This document shows, one piece after another, positions 24,531 through 37,700 of a DNA stretch of 64,000 nt (position 1 is the first letter of the stretch; every line of letters begins with the position of its first letter). The stretch is from the NCBI GenBank assembly GCA_963971425.1, contig OZ020525.1, positions 9,903,560-9,967,559 of the forward strand, given 5' to 3'. The notes beneath the pieces were generated by a model, which was not told the origin of the DNA, did not search any database, and saw only the letters and a list, made by a program, of their open reading frames with translations. Origin of the DNA: Bryoerythrophyllum caledonicum. Taxonomy: Eukaryota > Streptophyta > Bryopsida > Pottiales > Pottiaceae. The translations under genes were made by a program, and so were the position numbers.

Positions 24531-25920
24531 GCCCTGAATACTTGAGCCTCTGCAATTTGTGCAACCTCGCGAAGTGGGAGACACTTTCCCTCATGCCCCT
24601 TCATCCAAGGAGTATGGGACATGGTGAACGTTATTTGTGTAATTTCAAGTCTTCACCCGAACATCATAGGCTGGTAGAGACCTTATCAAGTCTTCGTTCT
24701 CTTTCCAAAGCTGTTGGTTAGCAGTAGCCGGGGCTAGGTTTCCTGCAAGTATAGAATTGTCCTTCAACGGTGGACAAAACTTCCAAGGAAATTCTTTGAA
24801 TGTGCCGCACATGGTTCATTTGGTGTGAGAAACACGCGTAAGATTTGCGTAGTGGTGAACTTCATGTTGGTTTGGTGCTCTTTCATGCCTGCCAGTTGAT
24901 TGTTGAGGCCTAGATAGGCACGTGGTAGAAGCTAACATGGATGTCTGGTGCCAAATCTGATAATCAACATGAAAAAGAGGCAATCTTCCTCTCTATTTGG
25001 AGCAAGGGAGGAGTTTTTTTGTTCTTGCTTAAACGAGGTTCATTGGAACCTCGTATCCCATTGCAAGTTTCTTACCTAGGACCTCGCCAACAAGTTCAAG
25101 ACTTTCTGTAACTAGCACTCCCAACCTCGTCCGCCTTCTACAGACTCACAAGGCTTTCCAAGTAGTGCCCCTGGATTGTCCCCTATCTTTTCTCTCCGTG
25201 GCTTGTAAGTTCCACTGGTGAATCAAGATATGACCACGGATGAAGTTCTTAAAAGGATCATGGAAGACCTCTACAATGGCCTTCTGCTATACCTCCTTCG
25301 ATCTCCCTGACCTCACCCCAAGTCTCTTTGGGGCCTACTTGACAAATTCAATCTCCTGAAGATCTTGAGGCTTAAAATGATTTTTGGCTACAAAACTATG
25401 AAAGTAGAGGCGCCTCCTCCCCCGTGTCTCAAGATGGCTAGGATCTTTGGTCCCTCAACCCTCCTTTGGTCTCTCTCTATAAGTGGCTGATGTGCTCTCT
25501 ATAGTAACCCCTTGTGGTCAATGACTTGTCTTTCCAAATTCTCTCGGTGGTTAGATACCATCGACTTTGCTTCCGATTCCCTGGCCCACGATCTGAATGC
25601 TCTGTCTTTCGTGGCAGCTCTCACCCGTGGCTCTCTCTTTTCTATTGAACCTGATTAGTTTGTCGTTTTAGTTTTTTGTCTGCTTAGACTTCCTTTGGGC
25701 TTCTCTCTTATGGAGCAGATTGTTCTCTTGGCAAGAGCCTTCTCTTGACTTTGGCATTTTCGTTGTCAATCTCCCTCTCTGTCTCTTTGTCAATGGATTC
25801 TGGGCCCCTTTCTTGCCGTTTTTGCCCCCTATGGATTGGGCCTCATCCGTTGTTCCCTTGTGTCGCATTCGTGTCACCATGTCCTTTGCCTCTGTTTAAC
25901 CAGAATTCGGGATTTCCATG
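24531..25920 (+). mobile_element. LINE copy c (3' fragment)
   Basis: Begins at the zf-RVT-like region (CNLCNLAK-type codons near 24560) and carries the 3' tail to the U2 unit C junction. The RT part is missing. It has a single ttaa at 25896-25899 where copies a, d and e carry family-2 elements. Confidence 0.7.
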
Positions 25921-28320
25921 AACGATGTCAGTGAAGTAGGAAACGTGAGAAAAGTAGGCCTCTCCATCGTCATACTGCTTGCTTTGGCTATGTTGTTACC
26001 TTTTTGGGATGGGCTTGCAGAGGAGCTGGGCATCGGACTCAGCGCTCCACTCCTGTGAACATGTGACGTTTTAGCATGCCTCAAAAGTGTGAAGGACTCT
26101 GTCGATCAATTTGACGTGAGAGAGTCACATACTTTGATGTACCCAGTTTTGCTTGTAATATTCTTGTAGAGCGACCTTTTCTCATCACAAATCATTTCGT
26201 AGAGTGCTGTGGACAACGTGGTAATTCTCTGCGTCCTTGCCAGAGGAAAAGAAAACTTCGTTTCAGGGTCATGCATGTATTCAAAGATATCTCAGTTGTG
26301 CCATCTGATGAGCTGTGTAGAGATTTTTTTGGCTGGTTCACATTCGACAACCATTGGGTCACCGGGAAGGAGTGGAGAGTTATGCGACTTACATTGAAAG
26401 AAAAAAATGGATGGCCAGAACTCATGTATTTTCAGTTCTTTCTATGATTTGTGTTGAAACTCTGGTGTGAATCTTATCATTACTGTGGTGATTTCAGGAG
26501 CCACACTTGTGATGATTTGTACATTCAATGTAAGACATATGATCTGTAGATACATCATAAGACAAACTCATGTGAAATTTGTTCAGCTAACATCTTGTGA
26601 AAACAGCAGGACGGAACATATTGTGTACGAAAATCCCTTCATCGCAAACTCAGGTCATGAGTCACACATCTAAGCACGAACGTGACATCTAAGCATGAAA
26701 GTGCTTGCACACAAATCGTTTCCAGCAGACATTCAAATTTGACATCTAAGCATGGTATTACAGGGGACTCAGAATAGTATTCCTGGAGTATCACAACTTG
26801 GGTATAATACCTAAAGTTCTGAGCTGGTTGAGGACAAGGTGAAATACATAATTGTGGCTCATCCCTATTCATCGCAGACAACCTTTTACAGGAAGATTAC
26901 AACTGAATTGTGAAATCCACAACTGGAACGCCTTAGTATGACCTCGATATCGCAGGGTGTCAAACGAGTGACCCCAATAGCACAGGACAGCAGTCTCTCA
27001 CTGAAAAGTGCAGGAAGCAGGAGTGAGTGGCACGCTTGTTGGTGGTTCGACCCATAAGCATTGTGGAGGGGAGGCGAAGTTGGGAGTAGAAGAGCGGGCG
27101 GGTGAGAGAGGAGAGGCATACCTTTCTCGGCCTTTTGGCTAAGATCAAGTGCAGTATCTGTTCTTATCAGTTTAATATCTGATACGAGGGACATCGTCCC
27201 TCATGATATTAATCTAATTTTTCTCGGGTGCGGGTCCATTCGGTAGCTTGCTACCCGGACTCGCGAGCGTCGCCTTGGTCTTGCACTACTTCCTTGGCCG
27301 GCGCAGCCCTCCCCCTCCTCTCCCGGAGGGACCCAAAGCAACACCAAATTGCACCTCAATTCCTTGTGTTTTCGAAGTTGGAGCTCGAAACCCTATTGGC
27401 CCCAAGTTGGCATGATCAACAATACACAGTAGAAGAGGATTAGATAATGTCCATTCTTGTACCTCAGGGTTCTCGTAACTAAACAAGACTGGCCAGTCTC
27501 GAAATGAGTAATTCGGAAGAAACCCCAGCCATGATCTACACTAAAAAACATAATTGGATTCATTGGAGCTGCAAAAGAATCCCTACCTATGCTTAACACC
27601 AAACCGCAATAAGATCCTAATCTCCACTGGAGCGCATTACTACTGCCCAATTTTCTAATCATGGTTCATCAATGAGGAACCATGATTTATACCAAATTGC
27701 GAAACGCTGACCATGTTTGAAACTTAGCAAAAACTGGCCAATCTCCAAATCGGTCCTCCACCGAGTCACTTGAATCTGGTAAGGGTGTGTTTTGTGTTTG
27801 AATCTAGTAGAGGTGCATGAGTAGTTTTAGTAGTTTTTATTCAGTAGTGTTGTGTGGAGGTCTGTATGAAAATGCACTTGTACTGCCTTCTTTACTGTAT
27901 GATGTGTACTATGCACGTTGCTTAAAAGACACATGACTAATGTAGATACACTCTTAGTGAAAAAGTAAACCTCGTGTCTGAGTTATGTCATCTTCCTCAT
28001 GCTTTGCTTTGATGTGAAAGAGTAAACCCCTTTCGAGAGTTATGTCATCCACTTCATGTGTGGCCCTTTACACCCCTTACACTGGAAGAAAGATATCAAA
28101 GGGAGAGGAGCCTGAAACGCTTTCGTTGATGTTGTTGAGAAATGAAAAGGAAAATGACAAAGAAGCGTGAAGCAATCGACAACTGAATTGATAATGTGGT
28201 GAAGTGAATGATATAGGAAGTATAGGAATGGAGTGAGGAACCTGCAGTGCCAACTCTTTTTATGCACAGAACGCCAGAGAAGTCGTGCTTGAACGATGTC
28301 AGCGAAGTATGAAACGTGAG
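25921..28320 (+). repeat. U2 array unit C
   Basis: Unit between junction motifs at 25921-25949 and 28292-28320, with U2 copy C. Shared changes (gtgaacatgtgacg upstream and the U2 branch-site variant) make units C and E sisters. Confidence 0.8.
27118..27313 (+). ncRNA. U2: U2 snRNA gene, copy C (branch-recognition variant)
   Basis: As copy A but with gtgcagtatctg: T to C at 27152, the second base of GUAGUA (human U34). Stem-loops and the Sm-type site are unchanged, so the RNA could still assemble. Copy E has the same change. Confidence 0.9.
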
Positions 28321-29123
28321 TGAATGAAGTAGAATGGATCAACACGTCTCACGCGGGTTTTTGTTAAGTATCGTCACATTATAGACAATGTTTTCCTCGC
28401 TTACGAGGCGATGGATTGGGCCAAATCTTCAAACTAGGACCTTGTCATCTTTGCCATCGTCTTTGAAAAGGCTTACGACAAGGTGAACTGGACCTTCGTG
28501 TAGGAGACCATGCCAGAAATGAGCTCAGAAATCTAGATTCGGTGGATGGCGATTTTCTACATGGACGTGCAATATTCTTTGATCCTGGTGAATGGCGAGG
28601 TCGGTCAAGAATACCAAATGGAAAGAGGGGTACAGCAATGATGCTCTATGTCTCCGTACCTCTACTTATTCATTGCCGATGTGCTATCTCACGTTCTCCA
28701 CGACCCTTGCTATGGTGTTGAGGGCCTGTTGTGCCAAACGGGAAGCAAGTGAGGGAATCTCAGTTTGTCGACGATTCTAACTTGTTACTTGAGGGCACAA
28801 TAGAGAACCTTGACAAAGCTTTCAATGTCCTCCAATTCTTTTGTGGGATTCATGCTCCTTTGTCAACTAAAGCAAAAGTGCCGCCATTTGGACTTCTCTC
28901 AACCTCGAGACTTGGAGCTAGGGAGAAGACAAGGGCCTCTGTTGGGTGCCTGAAGGCACTTTGGCCATGAGTCTTGGGTTTCCGCTCGGGTTCAATATGA
29001 ACCAGAAAGACAAGAATGCTGAGGTATTTTTCCACGTCTAAGGGAAGGTGAGCATCTGGCAAAACTGACCTTTTTCAATGGCGGCCATGATCCTCATCAC
29101 CAACCAGGTCATCTTTGCATCTA
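28321..29123 (+). mobile_element. LINE copy d, 5' segment (RT)
   Basis: Starts at the same truncation point as copies b and e. Contains FEKAYDKVNWTF-type codons and, at 28731-28970, PNGKQVRESQFVDDSNLLLEG, where FVDD is the RT catalytic motif (Y/F-x-DD). Frameshifts separate the parts. Interrupted by the Tc1 element at 29124. Confidence 0.82.
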
Positions 29124-30744
29124 CAGTGAGGAGCAAAACTGAGTCAACTTGTCATAAATGAAACTTTGAACTTGAATTGCACATAACACAAAGCATGATT
29201 TTTTTAATCTTTATTGTCACAAGATATTGCTTCAAGTGTGGTATGTGGCAATCAATCCACAAAACCAAATGTCAAAGTTTAGATGAAAATTTGATGATGC
29301 AACTCAAACATGTGGCATGACTCAGTTTTGCATGCCTCTTCCACATTAAACACAATGAACTTTATAATCATAAAATCCAATGCAAAGTAGGAGGTTCAGG
29401 ATTTAGATAGTTATACTCATTGCATAGTCCTTCAGTGGAAGCTCTTTACCTCTTTTTGTTGATCTTGTTTTATCATCATGGTACATTTAAAGGAGCTTTC
29501 TGCTACTGCTAGAAGAGACCTCAACAACTCTATTGTTGTTAAGTTGGAAGCTGGTAGTTCTACGAGAGATGTAGCAAATGAGTTGCAGGTGTCTCAGAGT
29601 TATGTTGCACGGATTAGAAAGAAGAGATTGTCTCATCTTGAAGCTAGTTGTGGAGGTAGACCACAAGTACTCACAGATGCACAGAAGAGAGTATGCATCA
29701 AAGCTGCCACATTAGGAGGCATTGATGCTGCAACACAGATTGCTCAACATGTGCGTGGAGAATGCCATGTTACTGTAAGTGTTGATACAGTGAAAAGGGT
29801 GTTACGTGCTGCAGGGCTCAGATCAAAAGTGAAGTAGAAGAAGCCAAAATTGAACCAGAAACACATCAAGGAGCGACTTGAATTTGCTAGGCGCCATGAA
29901 CATTGGACCATTTGTGATTGGGAGCGCGTGATCTTCTCTGATGAGACAAAGGTAAACCGTTTTTGCTCAGATGGTCGCAGTTGGTGTTGGATTTGTGATG
30001 GACAATCTTCTAATTCAAGACAATTTCAACAAACAATAAAGTTTGGTGGTGGTTCGGTGATGGTGTGGGGTTGCATGACGTTCCAGGGTCCTAGTATTTG
30101 TTGTAGAGTTGAAGGAAGAATGGATCAGCATCAATACAAGGAAATCTTGCAGAAAGATTTATTGTACAGTATTATAGCTTATGATCTTGATCCTTCCCCG
30201 CTAATTTTTCAGCATGATAATGATCCCAAACATACAGCAAAAAGTGTCCGCCAATGGTTGAAATCACATGGGCTTAATGTTCTTCAATGGCCTGCACAAT
30301 CCCCCGATTTAAATCCTATTGAGCACCTTTGGGCAAGGCTAAAACACCGTCTCAATCGATATGAAAGTGCTCCAATGGGAATTTTAGAATTGTGGGAGCG
30401 TATTGAAGAATGTTGGGCTTCCATTACACTAGAGGAGTGTAGAAGGTTATATGAGAGCATGCCAAAGCGAATCCAAGCTTTTTTAGCTAGCAAAGGCAAG
30501 TGGACAAAATACTAAATTCTTTTGTGATAGAGGATGCAAAAGTGAGTCACGGAACATAGTTTCTGTTAAATGTAATTTTTTTGTACATATTAATGTGAAA
30601 GATACTTTTTTTCCCATGAAAATGTAGCCTACTTAAAGTATTATCTTACACAATTTATAGCTTGTGATGACCTATTACCAAATTCTTTACATTGTTGATT
30701 GAATCAAAAATTTCAAAAGTTTGACTCAGTTTTGCTTGATACTG
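29124..30744 (+). mobile_element. Tc1-like DNA transposon (1621 bp)
   Basis: Terminal inverted repeats start CAGTGAGGAGCAAAACTGAG on the left and, inverted, CAGTATCAAGCAAAACTGAG on the right, flanked by TA at 29122-29123 and 30745-30746. It encloses one transposase gene. It is inserted in LINE copy d, so it is younger than the array. Only one break is seen in the transposase. Confidence 0.93.
29478..30515 (+). CDS. Tc1 transposase (DD34E), one in-frame stop
   Basis: About 345 codons, the usual Tc1 length. The N-terminal helix-turn-helix region (GSSTRDVANELQVSQSYVARI; a second helix region around VTVSVDTVKRVLRAAGL) is followed by the catalytic core: SDETK with the first Asp, then QHDNDPKHT with the second Asp, then LNPIEHLW with Glu; 34 residues separate the second Asp from Glu. 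The core motif GGGSVMVWG is also present. A single TAG at 29835-29837 falls between the DNA-binding and catalytic halves and is the only interruption. The enzyme cuts and pastes DNA at TA sites. It is most like animal and fungal Tc1 rather than the DD39D mariners common in plants. Probably inactive as it stands, but very recent. Confidence 0.9.
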
Positions 30745-33700
30745 TATGTAGTACATCACTACTAGTGCAAACTAGTGCAAACTAGTGCATCTATGTAGTA
30801 CATCACTAGTGACTCAAATCGTACTTCCTAAGGTGCGCACGATGGTCTGCAATCATGTTTGGAGTGAGAAGGCGGAGGGCAATCCTTGTGCTAGGGTAGC
30901 TTGGGCTTTGGTGACTCTCCCAACATCCCATGGAGGCATTACGATCCTTAATCCGTATGCTTAAGCATTTGTTGTCCTAGCAAAGATGATTCGAAGGGAG
31001 ATAGAACCTAGGCCCTAGCCCTAGAAATTGTTTCCCCAACAAAGGGTCGACCAGTTAAAGCTTTCGCAACGCGGATGTTGACCAGAGGGCAAGGAGTCGC
31101 TTCTCAATTGTAGGAATGTCTGCAATCAGAGGATCTCACTTTGGCATAGGCCCTAGATGGCTCAGTTGGAGGTCTGGTCAGAAATCAAGAAATCCATCCC
31201 CTCCAATAAAGAAGAAACTTTTTGCTAGGGTATTTGTTCTATCCTCTACATCCTTGGACCAAACAATTCCGTGTTTGGAGAGGATACTAGACCCATTCTC
31301 TTTAGAAGATGGGTGGAAAAAAGTCTTTCTAGGTTCATAAACCTATGGGATCGAGACAAAGGTCTGTGGCGCAATTTACGTGACATACAATTGTCGACTA
31401 GGAGGGCTCATCTAAAGGCCATATGTTAAATAGATATATTTATGAACCTCACGTTGTTTGAATCGGACACAATGAATTATGAGGTCTGGGATGGGCAAAG
31501 GTCAGGTCCAGCTCTTGGGCCGTTTAGGGTTTTGTTACTAGGGTTTTTTATCACTATTTTAAGTAGATTAAGCAGGCTTTAGTGGGTCTACGCGGTGATA
31601 GTCAACTAGGCTAGCATGAAAAACCTTCTACAAAGGGTTTGGGGCCATAGTCACAAGCGCTCTCTTGTTGTCTAGTGCCAACTTGGTTTTGATTTTGGAT
31701 TTGTGATGATGGAATGTGAGTGCTGACTTTGTCAAGATTACAAGACTCTTAGATTTTTTAAATTTTGTTTTATAGTTCGATTAGGAGAAGTATATTTTTC
31801 AATACTACATACTTGTCACACATATCCCAAATCGGACAAATATACTTCATTTGAGAGGCTCATGAGGTAAAATACTTTGAAAATTTTGGGACATCTTCAT
31901 ACCATAATGTGTTCATACATTATGATTGAAAATTTGAGATCAAAAAATCAATTAATTTTTATTGGTAAAAAGCATGCTATTTTTTCACAACTCCTAAATC
32001 AGAGATTATTGTTGGTTTTTGCTCCAATAATGCTCGAATTCTATCTTGACACATAAAATGTTCTTTAAAAATCTTAAAATTTCTATCATTTTCTTTGAAA
32101 CCTAGTTTTTAGTGCCCTAATTCAACATATATACTCTGTAGTATAGATGGTATAGTTCAACCTCAGTAGTATACAATATTCTTTGTCTTGGTTTTGAGTT
32201 GCACCACCTATTAAATGATAAACACAAAGTCCAAAAAATCAAGATTTCACATACAAACAATTGCTACTTCTCCACTACACATGTAACGTTTCAAACGTGA
32301 GCATTTTCTTCAACAAACCGGCCATAATCTGGCCTTGACTCCTAACCCGCTTCATATCTCTAAACTCACCTTTCACACCTCTTCTTCTCCCCACACACAC
32401 ACACACACATTGACAGAAGAGAGAATAAGAAAGTAAAGGTGGTCGCCTCCACCCCTTCCAAATCCTAGCCATCATAACCCAAAATCCAGTTATCATTTGC
32501 AGCAGTCTTATCCGCATCAATCTTTATCCAACAATACTTTCATCTACTATATTTTTCATCCATCAATAGTCTCATCCATTGCACTCTTCACCCTATAGAA
32601 ATCTTCATCTAGTAGCAGTCTCATCCACTTCTACCAGATTCAAAAATGACTACCATACCCCCTACAAAAACCATGGCACTGATTCTCCAATTAACACCAT
32701 CCTCCTCCAAGTACATGGTGCAGTCCTTTAGAGCGTCAACACAACTATTGTAAAGGGCAAGCGAGACTAGTAGACGATGGATGAGTCGGATCTGGACCTC
32801 AAAGAGGAATTCTTCTACGTTCAAGATGTCCTTCCGGATGGTTCTTGCATCCCCTACATAACCCTAAGGTGGATTCTTCCAAACGCCTGATTTTGTTCTT
32901 TGGACTCCGCCCAATTCCTCTTCCAGATTTCCGGCTCACTAAAGCTCGTACTCTACTCATGGACCGCGAGGAAAAGAGTCACACTTTCAACCCACTTTAT
33001 GTCCCCCAAATTCTGCAGCACTGGGAAGTCTTTGCCATGACCTCTCGTTGGATTTCATGGAATAGAAGTAGAAGCCAATTTATCACCACAAACAAGCAAA
33101 TTTTATCGACTACACCACTAAGTGAGGTTACATGAATATTGATTTACGGGACAAAGGTTACTCCTCCCTTCATTCTTCAAATGTGCCCCCGCGGTGTTTT
33201 GGAGCATCATAAAAAAAAGGTTTTACAACAAGCTCTGGCATAAGTGGATACCAACAAAGGTGTCCACGATGATATGGCTCACATGTCAAGGTGACCTACC
33301 ATTGGCGCAATGGAGGTTGCGTCTAAGCCCCGAATACTCGGGCCCCTGCAATTTGTGCAACCTTGCCAAGTAGAAGATGCCAAAACACATTTTCTTTCTC
33401 CTGCCCCTTTGTCTAAAGAGTCTAGAACAAGGTGAACATTATTTGTGCAACTTCAAGTCTTCAGCCTCACATCACAGGCTAGTGGGAGGCCTTATCAGGT
33501 CTTCATTATTTTCCCAGAGTTCTCAGTCAGTAATAGCTGAGGCTTTATCTGCCACAAGTTTAGAATTGTCCTTTGACGGTGGACAAAATCCCCAGGGAGA
33601 TTCTTTGAATGGCCTCACATGGTTCCTTTTGTATAAAAATGTACGTTTAATTTGTGCAATGGGGAATCTCATGTTGGTTAGGCGCTCTTTTGTGCCTCAC

Positions 33701-34597
33701 ACTCAACTGATAGGCCAGGCTCGGCGCATGACAGAAGCTGACCAAATCGAACTTGGATACCGAATCAACAAACAAAGTGAAAAAGAGGCAACTTTCCATT
33801 CAAGTTGGAGCAAGGGAGGAGTTTTTTGTTCTCGTTGAAACGGGGTTCATTGGAACTTTGTACCCCATTGCAAGTTTCTTCTCTAGGACCTCGCCAACAA
33901 AATCAAGAGTTTTTGTAACCAGCACTTCCAATCTCATCCGCCTTCTTTGGACTCCCAAGGTTCTCCAATTAGTGCCCCTAGATTTTTGGCACCTCATGGA
34001 CTCTTACTCCATACCCTTCTTCTTTGTAGCTCACAGGTCCCACTAGTGCACCAAGATATTACCACGGACGAATTCCTTGAAAGGATTATGGAAGACCTCC
34101 ACAACAACCTTCTGTTGGACCACTTTCGGTCTCCACAACCTCGGCCCGAGTTTTCCTAGGGCCTACTTGACAAATTCAGTCTCATGTAGATCTCAGTCTG
34201 AAACTGATTACAGCGTGCGAAACCACAAAAGTAGAGGCGGCCCCCCGCCATCTCAAGATGGCTAGGATCTTTGGTCCCTCAATCCTCCCTCGGTTTTTCT
34301 CTGTAAACGGTTGTCGTGCTCTTTCCAAGAACCCCTCGTGGCTCATTCGTCTACCTAGAATCTCTCTCGGGAGCTGGATGTTGTTTTCTTCTCTTCCGGT
34401 CCTTGGCCTAGGCTTGAATTGTTTCCTCTTCCATGGCGGCTCTCGCCCAAGATTCTTGTTTCTATTGAACTTGATTAACTTGTAGTTTTTGTTTTTCATT
34501 CGCTTGGGCTTTGCCTGGGTTTTTTCCATGAGGAGTTCATTATTTCCTTGGCAAGAACTTTCTCTTGACTTTTGTTTTTTCTTTTTGAATTTGTCTC
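30745..34597 (+). mobile_element. LINE copy d, 3' segment
   Basis: Starts with a local duplication of about 50 bp (tgtagtacatcact twice, with actagtgcaa repeats between). The ORF2 tail follows (31116-31340 and beyond, with LWDRD codons), a truncated GGGTGATAG-family element at 31593-32239, then 32845-33135 and the zf-RVT region near 33240-33430 (CNLCNLAK). The frame at 33377-33838 is a longer open remnant shared with copy e. Ends at Copia-2. Confidence 0.75.
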
Positions 34598-34637
34598 TGT
34601 TGAGTAATCAACAAGTGATATTGTCGAAGTTCACAGA

Positions 34638-34712
<75 letters not shown>

Positions 34713-37700
34713 CAGAACAAAGCTCGCTACAAGTACATAGTGAATAATACTAAATATGGGTAGTAATCTAGTTGACTAGTAATGTTCCTATCTATCTATT
34801 CAGCTATTGGAAGATGAATCCTTCTGTACATTTGGTTTCTGTCGAGTGTTTCAACACCCCCTCTCAAGACTTGAAACCTAATTACAATTTTTGAGAAGAG
34901 AAGTGTCGAGTAGGAGGTGTCACGATGGCCAGAGTGCGAAGCCTGGTAAGTAGCTTGTAATTTGCAGTCTGATCTTTCAAGAGAAATATTCCTGACCACG
35001 TTCGTGTGTTGTCGCAGGTAGAGATATGGTGGCTTAGCGTGCGATACATTTGTATGTTGCTGTCGAGAGTTTTTGGAGGAATTTCGGAGCTGGCTGGTTT
35101 GTTTGCCAGGAATGGTGAGTTAGCTGGTGACCTTGAGTTCAGGTGTAGCAGTGATCAAGGTAATCTTCGTCCCTGAAGAAACTCTAGGATTCATAACCGG
35201 AAAAAATTGTGCTGATCTTGGTCGTTCTTGTTGCAGGATTCTGTGACGCCTTGGATTTCTTCATCGATGCGGGTTTCAATGGAGTCGGTGTCTTATTGAA
35301 GTCAGAGGTTGCGTACATGAAGGTAGTGGGATTTTGCTAGGGGAAAGACGAGCAGTAGAAGCTCAGACTATGATGAGTAAGTCTAAATTAGGTTTTTGAT
35401 CAAGGTTCAAAGTGTATGTCGTGCGGAAGGGTTTTTTGCGCGGATTGATCTTCTCATGGCCAAAGTGATAACGGCAGGTTAAAGGTTTTAAGGGAGCTGA
35501 ATTTCGCGGTTTCGAAAGTGTGGAGGCTGCTACAGAATATCTAAACTTCGCCTCTTAGTGTTGTCAGACTGATAATTCCTAGAGATCCCCTGTGAGTCTC
35601 GAATTTAGATCGGGAAAGGGGCTTAGTGAAAATATCAGGTGGTTGTTCGTCAATTGAGATGTAATCTAATAGAATTTCCCCCCCGGAGACCCTTTCACGA
35701 ATAAAGTGATGATGGACTTCCACATGCTTCGTGCGTGCATGAAATATCGGGTTTTTGGCTAGTTTAATAGTCGATTGATTGTCACAGAACACTGAAATAG
35801 GAGGTGTATCTTGTAGATTAGTTTTAACGTGGGTGCTTGAATAACGTAGAGGAACTAGTTGAGATGAGTGTAGATCAAAGTCGATTTCCATCAAGAGACG
35901 CCGCAACCACACCACTTCCAAAGTTCCAAGCGACAAGCTTACATACTCCGATTCTGTTGAAGACTTTGCAATTGTGGGTTGCCGTTTCGATTGCCATGTA
36001 ATCGCCGCACCTGCAAGTAGAAAGGTGTAACCGCCTGTCGATCACCTTGTTTCTGGACATGCCGCCCAATCGGCATCCGTGAAACCATGGGTGGAGGTAT
36101 GATTTTTATTGTCGTAAAATAGACCAAAATCAGTGGTTTTCTTGACATATCTTAAGATATGCATTGCAGCGTCTAGATGAGCCTGTTGAGGTGCTGTCAT
36201 AAATTGAGAGATAGTGCTGACGGCATAAGCCAAATCGGGTCTTGTCATAGTTAAGAAAATTAATTTTTCTACGAGTTTACTATAGTAAGTGGAATCAACT
36301 GAAGGCAATGTCATATCTAATAAGAATTGTCTTCTAGCAGATAGAGGTACGTGAGCAATACGGCAACTTCCATGCCAAAGTCACGGAATATTTCCAGCTC
36401 GTACTGATGCTGAGTTAAGAAGATATCGCGAGGTAATTTAATGAATTGTGCACCAAGATACTTGTTGATAGATCCCATGTCTGTAATATCAAATTCAGCG
36501 TGTAGATTGGCTTTGAGCTTACAGTCATCACCTCCTGTAATAAACAAGTCGTCCATATATATGATAGCAATGGTTTGTTTATGGCCGCTTCCCTTATAAT
36601 ATAGGTTATGATCACAATGGCTGCGGTTGAAGCCTTGAGAGATGAGGTAGTCATTTATCCTGCCATACCAAACTTGCGGACTCTGTTTGAGTCCATAGAG
36701 TGCTCTATTTAGCTTACACACTAAATGTTCTTGTCCAGGCTGTGCGAGGCCAGGAGGCTGCTCGATATACACTTCGTCTTGGACGATGCCGTTCAAAAAG
36801 GTGGTCTTAATGTCCCAGTGATGAATTGTCTCACCGAGGCGTGACGCACGAGCTGTGAGTGTCCTAATTGTCGACCATTTAACGACGGGAGCAAAGACCT
36901 CGTCAAAGTCGACACCATGTTGTTGTTGAGAGCCACAGGCGACAAGCCAAGCTTTCAAGCGTGGCCGTTGGCCGAGTAATGGAGGCTTCGTTTTAAATAC
37001 CAATTTTGTTGTTATTGCTTTCTTGCCTGGTGAGAGCTCCATTAGATCCCAGGTGCAATTTCCATGAATAGAGTCCATTTCTTCTATCATAGCTTCTGTC
37101 CAATGAGGATGATGAAGAGCCTCTTGATACGTTAGGCTGTCATCAGGAGACGAGGGATCTGCATCTGCCATGCAGATATCAAAGTTTTCGGGGCTAATTT
37201 GTAGTACATAATCTTCTAATCTGATGCTTTGCTTCTTGAACTTGCTGGAACGACCAGGTGCATTGTGAGGCTCTAATGGTGGCGATGTGACGTTTGGCGT
37301 GTCCACACAGGGAGACGTGATGGAGTGTGGAGGCTCTTGTAAGGCAAAATCAAGGACGTGGCACTTACTGGCTGAGATTTGTGGTTCGGTTTCTAATGTG
37401 ACCGAGGGGAAAGATGAAGGGACAGTTAACTTAGAGTCTTCCGAATTTGGAAGACTGAGATCGTCGCTGTCAAGAAAAAACCTGGCAGGTAGATCAGTGT
37501 GGGTTACTGAAGTAGGAGAGCGAGGAGGGTTTGATTCAGTAAGATGTACTGCTGGAGAGTGTGATGAGAGTAAGGTTTTCTTGTAATGGAGTTCGTTGAG
37601 GCGTAAAAACTCACGGATTAGTGTGTCGCTTGCTGCAGGTGGTTCTGACTGTGATGGGATTCCAAGCATCTTTTTGTTGAAAGTCACGTCTCTAGAAATG

